Positions 22,519 to 29,717 of a stretch of DNA of 30,296 nucleotides are shown piece after piece. A model generated the notes under the pieces. That model did no database searches and was not told where the DNA came from. It was given only the letters and a program-made list of their open reading frames with translations. The stretch's first letter is position 1, and every line of letters starts with the position of its first letter. The DNA comes from a virus. The DNA is taken from positions 1-30,296 of IMG/VR virus record IMGVR_UViG_3300018432_000035. One strand, 5' to 3'. The position numbers were made by a program, and so were the translations under genes.

Positions 22519-23685
22519 TTAGCCGATCAGGATGGCGATGTTGTCCGACTTCACGGCGCCGACGCCCCAGGCAAGGCCGATCTCGTATTTGATCTGCCTA
22601 TACTGACGGTAGAGCGCGACTTCGAACGAGATCCCGGAATAGGGAGCCGTTACGATGGTGCGGTCATCCGCCATGTCCATTGCGACACCGGTCGCGTCGA
22701 CAGGAACGGCCGGAGTGCGGGTCGCCAGGACAATCGCGTCACTGGAGAACAGCAGGTTCGGCGTGTAGCTGTTGCCGACCGTCATGGCGACGCCCGAGGC
22801 GAGCGAAGCCCGGAGACCAGGACCACCGAGGGTGATGGTGCCAGGAGCCGCAACACCAGCCACAACAACGTATTTGTTGGTGTCGCCAGCGAACGTGACG
22901 ATGTCACCGGCCAGGACCGTGCCTGTGCCTGTGACGAGCGGGATCGAGGTCGTGCCGACCGCGAACGGTCCGCCGCCGCCCGTGACGTAGGCCGCGCCTG
23001 TGCCCTTGGTTACGGGTCGAACACCCGGAGAGTTGTGGATGCTCGCGCCTTCGAGCCGACCGATGGTGCCTTCGCGGAGTAACTCGTCCGTGCCGGCTTC
23101 GTTGGCCTTGAAGAGAACGCTCTGCTTGCCGCGGATGTTGGCCATCGCCGCCGAGCCGAGCACAAGCTCGCGCATCATGGGCGCACCGTTGTCGTCGAGG
23201 ATCTGCATAGGACCTGCGATATCCGACAGATCACCAGCAGTGCCGAACGGCGCCGTGCCCGCAGTGCCATAAGCGCGGGAAGCCGCCTTATAGCCCTTGA
23301 GAGCGATGTCCATTTCGACTTCATTGATCAGGGTCCGGAAACCCTGAGCGAACTGTTGCTGAAGGACCGACTGAGCACCAGGACCGCCGTTATTGAGCGA
23401 CAGCTGCTCCTCGCCGTTCCAGCGGATCGGGACATACCGAGACTTGTCGATCGTGAGATCGATGCCCGACATGACCTGGTCACCGTCGTTCGGCGCCGTG
23501 ACGCCAGGGGTGATGTCAGCGGCAGTTGCAACCGGAGTCACGAAGCTGCGGACAGTCTGGCCCTTGGCGGCGCGGGCCACGTCCGGGTCACGCGACACGG
23601 ACGGAATAAAACCGATCAACTCTCGCTGAACGGTGTTGAGGGCTGCATAGATGATCGGGATCAGCCCCGTCAGTGTATTAGCCAT
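22519..23685 (-). CDS. Major capsid protein, P22 coat (gp5)-like
   Basis: This 388-residue protein opens MANTLTGLIPIIYAALNTVQ with RELIGFIPSVSRDPDVARAA, the recognisable start of P22-type coat proteins (HK97 fold). The segments PVATAADITPGVTAPNDGDQ, YVPIRWNGEEQLSLNNGG and the C-terminal PYSGISFEVALYRQYRQIKY agree. Residues about 225-310 are a Gly/Thr/Val-rich beta insertion comparable in position to the P22 I-domain. The ATG at 23685 has AAGGA 8 nt upstream. The mature shell is built with the help of a scaffold, probably the gene immediately upstream. Confidence 0.92.
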   Translation of the reverse strand: MANTLTGLIPIIYAALNTVQRELIGFIPSVSRDPDVARAAKGQTVRSFVTPVATAADITPGVTAPNDGDQVMSGIDLTIDKSRYVPIRWNGEEQLSLNNGGPGAQSVLQQQFAQGFRTLINEVEMDIALKGYKAASRAYGTAGTAPFGTAGDLSDIAGPMQILDDNGAPMMRELVLGSAAMANIRGKQSVLFKANEAGTDELLREGTIGRLEGASIHNSPGVRPVTKGTGAAYVTGGGGPFAVGTTSIPLVTGTGTVLAGDIVTFAGDTNKYVVVAGVAAPGTITLGGPGLRASLASGVAMTVGNSYTPNLLFSSDAIVLATRTPAVPVDATGVAMDMADDRTIVTAPYSGISFEVALYRQYRQIKYEIGLAWGVGAVKSDNIAILIG

Positions 23686-23783
23686 TGCTTAAGTCCTTTC
23701 CAGATGGACGATAGGGTTCAGAAAAGTTCGACCATCCGGTCGAGAGCGCCAGTTACCCATCCAGGCCCGGCTGTTGTAGGCGT
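23686..23783 (-). promoter_or_regulatory. Coat-gene leader with GGAT-loop hairpin
   Basis: The 98-bp gap before the coat gene holds a 6-bp perfect hairpin, TCGACC-GGAT-GGTCGA on the coding strand (23743-23728), followed by AC and four T residues, then a normal ribosome site (AAGGA) further down. The T-tract is too short for a convincing terminator. The GGAT loop is the same as in the two hairpins before the scaffold gene, which suggests a shared RNA-binding or processing role; this is inference. No promoter is evident. Confidence 0.5.
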
Positions 23784-24587
23784 TTAGTCGACGAGGATGT
23801 AACCCTCGCTCATTTTGGCGTTCTTCTGCAGAGTAGGCAGAGCTTCAAACTCCCTGCGAGCGATGGTCTTTTTACCGGAGCCATTGGTGTTGACATTCCG
23901 GGCAGCGCCGTCGCCGCGATTACCAGTCCCTTTCAGGATTTGGTCCTTGGAGGGGTATTGATCGATAAGGATTTCCATAGCCTCGTCGAAATCGGCCAGG
24001 TCACCGGGTCGAACACGGGAGAAGATCTTGTTCCCGTCGGAGCCGTAGCCGACGAGCTTTCCGCCCTCCTCGATCTTGAATGCCGCCCCGAAACGAGCCT
24101 GCACCATATCGTGAGGAATAGCGACCTTCTCAGCGATGACCTTGGAGCCCTTGAAGGCACCAGCGATCTTTTCGCTGTTATACAGATTGCGAATATCGTC
24201 CCGCTCCACTTCGGCCCTTTTCAGAGCCTCTGTCGCGGCTTTGTTGGCTGCTGCAACCTGTTCCTCCGCGGACCGCTTGGCTGCGGCCTTGATCTCCTCG
24301 ACCTGCCCTGCTTTGATGAGGTCGCCGTCCTTGATGTTCTTCGCCAGCTCGAGAGCCTTGCGCGCGGCTTCAGCGTCTTCAATACCGGCAAAATCTTTCA
24401 ACTTTGCTTCGGCTGCTTCTTTCGCCTCGCGATGCCCTTGGGCCTCGCGATTAAGCTGCGCGATCTTGCCGACCGTGCCGACAGCGTCGAACTCGTGGTC
24501 CTTGCCGTCGTCATGAGTGTAAACGGGCTTGCCGTCTTTCACTTCAGCGTAAACAACGCCGTCCTTTTCAATGGTCTTGAGCTTCAT
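23784..24587 (-). CDS. Capsid scaffold-like protein (DUF6651-like)
   Basis: This 267-residue protein lies directly upstream of the coat gene. It opens MKLKTIEKDGVVYAEVKDGK, then TVGKIAQLNREAQGHREAKE, and has a long Lys/Glu/Ala-rich helical middle (residues about 40-145) and a C-terminal part ending QKNAKMSEGYILVD. This resembles the DUF6651 group of phage proteins encoded beside P22-like coats and fits a helical assembly scaffold. Scaffolds bind coat subunits inside the procapsid and are released or recycled. The start codon lacks a close ribosome site in the linear sequence; a hairpin appears to bring one near (see leader). Scaffold function is inferred from position and composition. Confidence 0.8.
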   Translation of the reverse strand: MKLKTIEKDGVVYAEVKDGKPVYTHDDGKDHEFDAVGTVGKIAQLNREAQGHREAKEAAEAKLKDFAGIEDAEAARKALELAKNIKDGDLIKAGQVEEIKAAAKRSAEEQVAAANKAATEALKRAEVERDDIRNLYNSEKIAGAFKGSKVIAEKVAIPHDMVQARFGAAFKIEEGGKLVGYGSDGNKIFSRVRPGDLADFDEAMEILIDQYPSKDQILKGTGNRGDGAARNVNTNGSGKKTIARREFEALPTLQKNAKMSEGYILVD

Positions 24588-24634
24588 CTGCTTACTCGGG
24601 CATCCGCCCGCTCCTTGTAAGGGGCATCCGCCCC
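24588..24634 (-). promoter_or_regulatory. Scaffold-gene leader: two GGAT-loop hairpins, bridged ribosome site and mini-ORF
   Basis: On the coding strand, hairpin B (GGGGC-GGAT-GCCCC, 24634-24621) is followed by TTAC, then AAGGAG (24616-24611). Directly abutting it is hairpin A (CGGGC-GGAT-GCCCG, 24610-24597), then 9 nt and the scaffold ATG (24587). With hairpin A folded, AAGGAG sits 9 nt from the ATG; unfolded, it is 23 nt away. When unfolded, AAGGAG is instead 7 nt from an ATG inside hairpin A that reads Met-Pro-Glu-stop (24603-24592), ending 4 nt before the scaffold start. The same frame is also open from an ATG in hairpin B (11 codons). Confidence 0.6.
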
Positions 24635-24670
24635 GGGCACCTGCTCCAGATCCCTGGTAGCAGGCAATTC

Positions 24671-25477
24671 TTAAAACTCAACTATAGGTCTCGCTGTGCA
24701 GCGACACTGGATCTCTTCACCGGGCTTCGGACCGGAATCGCTCCAATTGTAGGTGACGCCTTCACGAACCCTGTGTTCTGACCGAACACGCTCGTCCAAT
24801 GACGTTGACCACTGGTATTTGTCGATGCCAGCCTCAGTCTGGCGCACTCGATTAAGAGTGCCGTTGAACTTGGCTGCCTGGTCCCGGGCGATGAGCCGTG
24901 CCCGCGACTTGCCGAACTCGAAACTCTCCGAAATGGTCTTCTCGATTGACCGGTTCGTAGATCCGGCCGTGATTTCTTGCAGCAGGGTGTTCTCGAGCCG
25001 ACGAGCGACGTCATCGGAAAGATTTTTGACCAGGGCCACGTTGCGCCTCGTCGCCAACTGGATGTGCGGTTGCACCTCTGGCTGTGCGACGAGGGCCTTT
25101 AGGTCGACCCCGAGTGCTTTACGGGCCGTAGCAGTAAATTCCTCACGGTGACGTTCCTCCTCATCGCGGAAGGCGTCGTTGAATCGCTTCGCCACGGGGA
25201 CGAGCAGCCCGCCCCATACTCGACGCAAGCGTCCTACTGCCGTGCTCGTCAAACTGCCGGGTTCCGCTCCTGCCGCGCGCCACAGATCGCTCTTATCGAT
25301 CTTGGCAGCTCGTGCCAGGCGTTCAGCCTCTTCTACCTGCCCGGCCCGTAGCAACCCAATGATGATCTGACGCAGCTCCACTTCGACTGCGATACTCGGC
25401 GTAACCTCGTTCAGGACGATGCGTCGATCTCGGAATAGACCTCGATCCGGCACCATCTGGTGAATGTCATAGGTCAT
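24671..25477 (-). CDS. Mu gpF / SPP1 gp7-type head morphogenesis protein
   Basis: This 268-residue protein has an N-terminal helical part and, from about residue 165, the MuF domain: ARLIARDQAAKFNGTLNRVR, TEAGIDKYQWSTSLDERVRS, EHRVREGVTYNW, then PGEEIQCRCTARPIV. The E-H-R and the C-R-C near the C-terminus are the conserved His/Cys positions of this family. Such minor head proteins associate with the portal and procapsid and may be injected. The start overlaps the 448-residue repeat gene by 4 bp (ATGA). In most phages the MuF gene follows the portal directly; here four genes intervene. Confidence 0.88.
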   Translation of the reverse strand: MTYDIHQMVPDRGLFRDRRIVLNEVTPSIAVEVELRQIIIGLLRAGQVEEAERLARAAKIDKSDLWRAAGAEPGSLTSTAVGRLRRVWGGLLVPVAKRFNDAFRDEEERHREEFTATARKALGVDLKALVAQPEVQPHIQLATRRNVALVKNLSDDVARRLENTLLQEITAGSTNRSIEKTISESFEFGKSRARLIARDQAAKFNGTLNRVRQTEAGIDKYQWSTSLDERVRSEHRVREGVTYNWSDSGPKPGEEIQCRCTARPIVEF

Positions 25478-26820
25478 GCTGCCAGGGCCAAGATCAGTTG
25501 ATTATCATATTCGACCGCCCAATCGGGGTCGTGATTACCGTCTACCGCGGCCCCCAACGTGATCTGGCCCCGGGCTTGGCCTGTAACGCCGGCCCTGACC
25601 TGGACCGCCGACGACAACTGAAGGACTGCCGCACCGAGACCCTCGACTGCAGGAGGCAGGACGATCGCCGGCTGCTCAACTCGCCCTGTGGCCTGCGCCG
25701 CAAAGGAAATGACGGCGCCGACTGAACCCTGGACGAGCTGCAGCGGAGCTGCTTCGACGGCGCCCCGGGCTGACCCGGCAAACGATAGGCGCCCTGTTGC
25801 TTCGCCACTTCTGGTAGCTGGCCTGGTGACCCCACGGGCACTGGCCGAGAAACTGATGACGCCGATCGAGGCCCCGAGCCGAGGAGCGATCGTCTCGCCA
25901 AATGCCGCCCCGACAAACCCTGTCGAAACCTGGGCCGTGCCCCCTGAACCATGCGCCCCGAGAGCCCGGGCACGGAACGTGATCTCAGCTGCGGCCTGGA
26001 CCGTGATCCTGCGGAAAGCCTGACCGTAAGCAGCCCCGGTGAGACTGATCTCCCCGTAAGCCTTACCTGAGACCACCCGCAGCGGAGCCCGGAATCCGCC
26101 CGACAAGGACGTCGGGACTGGTGCCGGGGGTTGTTCAGGCTCCTCTTCACCACCCTCGGCCGTGCCAAAAGCGAGCCCAAGGAGGGCCATCTGGCCCGAG
26201 ACGCTACCAGCGTATCCAACGACACCCGAAGCGGCGCCGGAAAGCCTCGGAGACCCCGTCGCGGTGCCTTCGACTGGTCCTTCCATGATGCCGACGGCGG
26301 CACCAGTAAGGGAGATAGTGCCTGCGGCCGACGCATAAATCCCGAGCGAGGCTGTTGCCGAACCCGAAATGGATAGTGTGGCAGTCGCGGTGCCCGTTAT
26401 GGTCTCGACGACCGTCCCGGTGGCCGTACCGCTGTAGGAAAGCGTCCCGGAGCCCGTGCCGACCTGGACCCGAACACCAGTTGCGGCGCCCGAAGCCGCC
26501 AGAGTGGCGCTTGCTGTTCCCGTAACCGGCCCGGTGAATGTGCCGCTGGCCGTTCCAGATAGTGTTAGTGTCCCGGCGCCCGTTGCACCATAACCGACAG
26601 CGCCTGTCGCTGTTCCTGTGAGACTGGACGTGGCTGCCGCGGTGCCAGTTTGAACCCGAACGCCGGTTGCGGCGCCCGTAAAGGCTGTCTGACCCGCTGC
26701 AGTGCCGAAATAAGCCGGCGTGAAAGTGGCAGTCGCAGTGCCCGTAAGTGAGAGCGTCCCGACGCCGGTTCCTGTGACCTCAGCTGGTAGACCCGCTCCA
26801 GCAGCAAGAAGGAGACCCAT
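25474..26820 (-). CDS. Gly/Thr/Ala-rich repeat virion protein
   Basis: This 448-residue protein is built from about 18 degenerate repeats of 20-22 residues. Block 1 (residues about 17-220) has units such as GTGSGTLSYSGTATGTV and GAGTLTLSGTASGTFTGPVT. A Glu/Pro linker follows (GGEEEPEQPPAPVPT, about 223-237). Block 2 (about 250-430) is more diverged, with units such as GKAYGEISLTGAAYGQAF and GEATGRLSFAGSARGAV. The end is a non-repeat cap (PDWAVEYDNQLILALAA). The N-terminus is weakly hydrophobic but not a clear signal peptide. Its place between portal and MuF genes suggests a virion component. A beta-solenoid fibre or head decoration is possible; no named family is recognised. Confidence 0.75.
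   Translation of the reverse strand: MGLLLAAGAGLPAEVTGTGVGTLSLTGTATATFTPAYFGTAAGQTAFTGAATGVRVQTGTAAATSSLTGTATGAVGYGATGAGTLTLSGTASGTFTGPVTGTASATLAASGAATGVRVQVGTGSGTLSYSGTATGTVVETITGTATATLSISGSATASLGIYASAAGTISLTGAAVGIMEGPVEGTATGSPRLSGAASGVVGYAGSVSGQMALLGLAFGTAEGGEEEPEQPPAPVPTSLSGGFRAPLRVVSGKAYGEISLTGAAYGQAFRRITVQAAAEITFRARALGAHGSGGTAQVSTGFVGAAFGETIAPRLGASIGVISFSASARGVTRPATRSGEATGRLSFAGSARGAVEAAPLQLVQGSVGAVISFAAQATGRVEQPAIVLPPAVEGLGAAVLQLSSAVQVRAGVTGQARGQITLGAAVDGNHDPDWAVEYDNQLILALAA
25530..26772 (-). repeat. ~18-unit degenerate 20-22 aa repeat array in the 448-aa protein
   Basis: Units share a G-x-[AG]-x-[GA]-x-[IL]-[ST]-[LF]-[ST]-G-x-A-x-G core and begin with GT, GA or GS. In block 1, unit starts fall at about residues 17, 39, 59, 80, 101, 121, 143, 164, 185 and 205, so spacing is 20-22. 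The nucleotide repeat is degenerate. Two blocks are separated by an acidic Pro-rich hinge at about 26115-26155. Confidence 0.7.
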
Positions 26821-27471
26821 TTACGAGAACGCTGCTGCCTCGTGCCAATCGACGTTGACGCCTAGCTGCCAGGTACCGGCCGCGTCCATCGCCACGGGGT
26901 TACGGATGGCGAGAACCTGGCCCGGCTCTAGAACAACCGGTGAGTTCTCGGTGGCATGAAACTCCCAGATCACCTCACGGAATCCGCCCGCGGCGCCAAC
27001 GTGGGTCAGCGTCATCTGTCGAAGTGGGTCAGTCTCAAAGGTCAGGCCGACTACTGTGAGAGCGGCTGTCGTCGAGACGCGAATGTCGCCACCGTTGGCC
27101 GTGTCCATCTCGGACGTGCCGCCAAAGTTGGTGTGTTTCTTCTGCGCCGTCGTAATCGCGGTGCCACCAGCCGCCGCTGCGCCGCTTCCACGAAAGAGAG
27201 CGAGACGCCTCGCAGCTGTAACCGGAGTAGTAAAGGCCACGATGGTCGTATATTCGAGCCGAATACGCTCGATGAAGGCGCGAACGGCAGCACCAGGGTC
27301 GAGACGCATCGCAAAGACTGGTGAGTTCGCAGCGAGGGCCGCGCCAATCGTTCCAGTCACGGTGGAGACGCAAAACGGAGTGCCTCGGCCGACATTGATG
27401 GCGCGCACAGCGCGAACCGACGCTTCGACCTCGGCATCGACCCCGGAATAGCCAGTCTGCTTGAAGCCCAT
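26821..27471 (-). CDS. Beta-rich virion protein (hypothetical)
   Basis: This 216-residue protein begins MGFKQTGYSGVDAEVEASVR, contains MRLDPGAAVRAFIERIRLEY, then FREVIWEFHATENSPVVLEP and GQVLAIRNPVAMDAAGTW. The VLEPGQVLAIRNP and INVDWHE-like C-terminal strands are typical of phage-encoded jelly-roll or beta-sandwich virion proteins found in arrays near the portal. No enzymatic motif is visible. It abuts the repeat gene with no gap. A fibre, decoration or head-spike component is plausible from context. Confidence 0.7.
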   Translation of the reverse strand: MGFKQTGYSGVDAEVEASVRAVRAINVGRGTPFCVSTVTGTIGAALAANSPVFAMRLDPGAAVRAFIERIRLEYTTIVAFTTPVTAARRLALFRGSGAAAAGGTAITTAQKKHTNFGGTSEMDTANGGDIRVSTTAALTVVGLTFETDPLRQMTLTHVGAAGGFREVIWEFHATENSPVVLEPGQVLAIRNPVAMDAAGTWQLGVNVDWHEAAAFS

Positions 27472-27472
27472 G

Positions 27473-27766
27473 TTAGCTACCTGTGCTCCAAACCCACTGC
27501 ACGTTCAATGTCCCGGTCACGCCGCCATCGTGGCTGACCCCGTAAATCGTAAAGCCCGTGCCGGCGACGATCGCCCCGCAAACGAGCTGAACCATCGCGG
27601 CTGCCATTACGTGTGCGTCGGCGGCATTATCAGCTGATGCCTCGGCCATGAAGTAGGCGTCGATGTCAGATCCCGCCACAATTCCTGTCTGGCCAGTGAC
27701 CACAACTGTCGCGAGATCTGATCCCGTAGCCCCGAAATCCAGAACAGCGACGCCCTGTGTGGCCAT
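27473..27766 (-). CDS. Small hypothetical virion-region protein (97 aa)
   Basis: This 97-residue protein contains AVLDFGATGSDLATVVVTGQ, TGIVAGSDIDAYFMAEASAD and FTIYGVSHDGGVTGTLNVQW. The V-L-D-F-G and F-x-I-Y-x-x-x-x-G-G-x-x-G strands suggest a compact beta-barrel. Proteins of this style occur next to the 140-residue neighbour type in other phages. Function is unknown; a structural role is inferred from its place between portal and MuF genes. It is separated by 1 bp from both neighbours. Confidence 0.65.
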   Translation of the reverse strand: MATQGVAVLDFGATGSDLATVVVTGQTGIVAGSDIDAYFMAEASADNAADAHVMAAAMVQLVCGAIVAGTGFTIYGVSHDGGVTGTLNVQWVWSTGS

Positions 27767-27767
27767 G

Positions 27768-28190
27768 TTAGAACGTCATAGTCGCCGGAATGGTGATCGT
27801 AAACGATGTGATTCGCACAGGTCCACCCGTGGCGATCGTCGTCGTGTTCAGGTTGACCAGGGCACCGGACGTGCCGACGTCGCCATCGAAGACTGCGTTG
27901 CCGTCGGAATCCAAGATCCTGGCGAAGGTCGCTGTTGCCGCAGCGTCTGCTGCACTGTCCTCAGTGATAGTCGAGAACGTCAGAGTGCCAGCAGCGGCAG
28001 CCGGTGCGGCCGGATCAGCGAAGGTCAGCGTCGCCAAGAGCGTGTTGCCCGAGAGGGCCGTGTCACCAGTCGCCGGCTGAGTGCCGGAATACAACTTGAG
28101 AGTGCCGGCACCTGCACCCAGGTTAATCCGCGCGTTGAGTGCGTCCAACATGGCATTTCGAGCAGTGGCAGTGATGCGAAGGTTAGCCAT
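27768..28190 (-). CDS. Small phage structural protein (140 aa)
   Basis: This 140-residue protein matches a widespread phage family that I recognise by its layout: an N-terminal helix (RITATARNAMLDALNARINL), GTLKLYSGTQPATGD, LLATLTFADPA, then FARILDSDGNAVFDGDVGTS and a C-terminal TTTIATGGPVRITSFTITIP. Members are usually annotated as hypothetical or virion proteins beside the portal gene. Start and portal stop overlap by 1 bp (TGATG). A role in head or head-fibre structure is likely but not established. Confidence 0.75.
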   Translation of the reverse strand: MANLRITATARNAMLDALNARINLGAGAGTLKLYSGTQPATGDTALSGNTLLATLTFADPAAPAAAAGTLTFSTITEDSAADAAATATFARILDSDGNAVFDGDVGTSGALVNLNTTTIATGGPVRITSFTITIPATMTF

Positions 28191-29716
28191 CAGGTTGATT
28201 CCTTAACGATCCTGGAAATTCGGCCGCCTTCGTCATGCTCCACCTTCATACTCTCGCGGACTGGTCTCGCCAGGGGGTCGTCCTGCAAGGCCGTCATATC
28301 AAGTTCAGCTGTCGCATCAGCCTCCTCCTGGAGGCGCTTTTCTTCGTCATCTGGGTCGAACTGCGGACCAAGCTTGCCGCGACGAGCCAACTCGTCCCAG
28401 TAGGTTTCGCGACTAATCTCGCCAGCAACCCGGGCCTTGGTGAGTTCGGCCATGTCCTGGCCGCCGTCAATGTCGACGCCGAAGTCGGTGTGAACCGAGA
28501 CCTCGACAGTGGGTTGAATCTTCAGCCACTCGCAGGTGTAGACGAAAGCCTGCTCGAGCACGTCCTTAAGGTCATTGGCCCAGGCCTCGATAGCCGAGTG
28601 AGATTTGGCGCCGTGGATAGCTTCGCCGGTCGCCGTGACTGACCCCGAGGTCGGGGACGAGGGCTGCAGTGATAGACGCCGAAAATCCCTGAGCAGACCA
28701 TCCAAGTCGTCGCGAATTTCCTTAATGTTCGCAGCGTCTGGCTGCACGAAATCCCAGTCTGTCGCCTTGCCGTCTGCCCCGGCCGGGGCGTAGAGCACGA
28801 TGTTCGGACCAATGATCGGGAGAACCACGTTGCCCTCAGCGTCGACCCGCATCGACTGGCCAACTGCCTTGAGCATCGGAAAGCCGGCGTAGGTGAGGAC
28901 CTGGTCCTTGCGGGATAGTGCCCGGTATACCTCCATCTGCATCTCGGCGAGATCGATGAGAGGAGGTCTGACTCGATACGCTCCGGTGCGTTCTCCAGTG
29001 AAATACAACACAATCGGCAGCGAAGTCGGTCCGATCAACTGGACCACGCTGCCCGAACTCCAGTCCCCGGCCTCGTTCTTCTCATAAAGCTGAGAGGTAG
29101 GAATACCTTCAGGCGTCAATTCCAGGACGCGCACTCGCTCGACGAGCTTCTCGTCCCACCCGTCGCGGACGATCGCATCTTCACGAATCCGCATGTGCTC
29201 GATGACCTCGCGACCAGCCACCACCTTGGTGTATAGAGCAAGGATGTCGGATGCCATGATGTGCACCCAGTAAGGCCGAACTCCGCTCTCGGCTTCGGCC
29301 GCTACCGTGCGCAGCTCCTCACCTGGGTCGGGGAACGCGACATAAATGGCGTGAAGCCCCATCGACACGCCCGAGGCGAAAGCCTCGCGAGCGAAGACGT
29401 GAAGATTGTGTCCTTTGCCGTCAACATCCTCGGCCAGGGCCTTGATTCGCTCGTCAGTGTCTCCTTGCAGCATCACCGGCTTAGTAAAAGGCTTGGCGAT
29501 GATACTGCGCAGCGCGTCTTCAAACTCCGGGCGCCATGGCGCCGACTTCAGTCGATTCTCGTAAACCTCGTCAGCCTCGGCTTCGTGCCTTGGCAGGTAA
29601 AGTTCGCCCTGATCCCTGACAGCCTGAACCCCGGCCCGGATGTGCCGGATCATGGCCCACGAGTCGATCATCTCAAGATAATCGGCCGAAGTCGTTGACG
29701 GGTCTAGCTCAGCCAT
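28190..29716 (-). CDS. Portal protein, DUF4055-type
   Basis: This 508-residue protein lies directly after the terminase. It contains YLEMIDSWAMIRHIRAGVQA, VRDQGELYLPRHEAEADEVY and FEDALRSIIAKPFTKPVMLQ near the N-terminus, IGPTSLPIVLYFTGERTGAY in the middle, and GSVTATGEAIHGAKSHSAIE towards the C-terminus. This matches the DUF4055 portal group used by many siphoviruses and myoviruses. The portal is the dodecameric ring at one capsid vertex through which DNA is packaged and released. The C-terminal 50 residues are acidic (DPDDEEKRLQEEADATAEL). Confidence 0.9.
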   Translation of the reverse strand: MAELDPSTTSADYLEMIDSWAMIRHIRAGVQAVRDQGELYLPRHEAEADEVYENRLKSAPWRPEFEDALRSIIAKPFTKPVMLQGDTDERIKALAEDVDGKGHNLHVFAREAFASGVSMGLHAIYVAFPDPGEELRTVAAEAESGVRPYWVHIMASDILALYTKVVAGREVIEHMRIREDAIVRDGWDEKLVERVRVLELTPEGIPTSQLYEKNEAGDWSSGSVVQLIGPTSLPIVLYFTGERTGAYRVRPPLIDLAEMQMEVYRALSRKDQVLTYAGFPMLKAVGQSMRVDAEGNVVLPIIGPNIVLYAPAGADGKATDWDFVQPDAANIKEIRDDLDGLLRDFRRLSLQPSSPTSGSVTATGEAIHGAKSHSAIEAWANDLKDVLEQAFVYTCEWLKIQPTVEVSVHTDFGVDIDGGQDMAELTKARVAGEISRETYWDELARRGKLGPQFDPDDEEKRLQEEADATAELDMTALQDDPLARPVRESMKVEHDEGGRISRIVKEST

Positions 29717-29717
29717 A

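Noticed and set aside
23721-23743. Hairpin before the coat gene as an intrinsic terminator
   Set aside because: The stem is only 6 bp and is followed by just four T residues after AC. Termination directly before the coat gene would also be hard to explain, so it is kept only as a possible RNA-binding or processing element.
25542-26336. Minus-strand frame of 264 codons inside the 448-aa repeat gene
   Set aside because: It is an Arg/Ser/Pro-rich off-frame reading of the Gly-rich repeats, with no plausible start or function.
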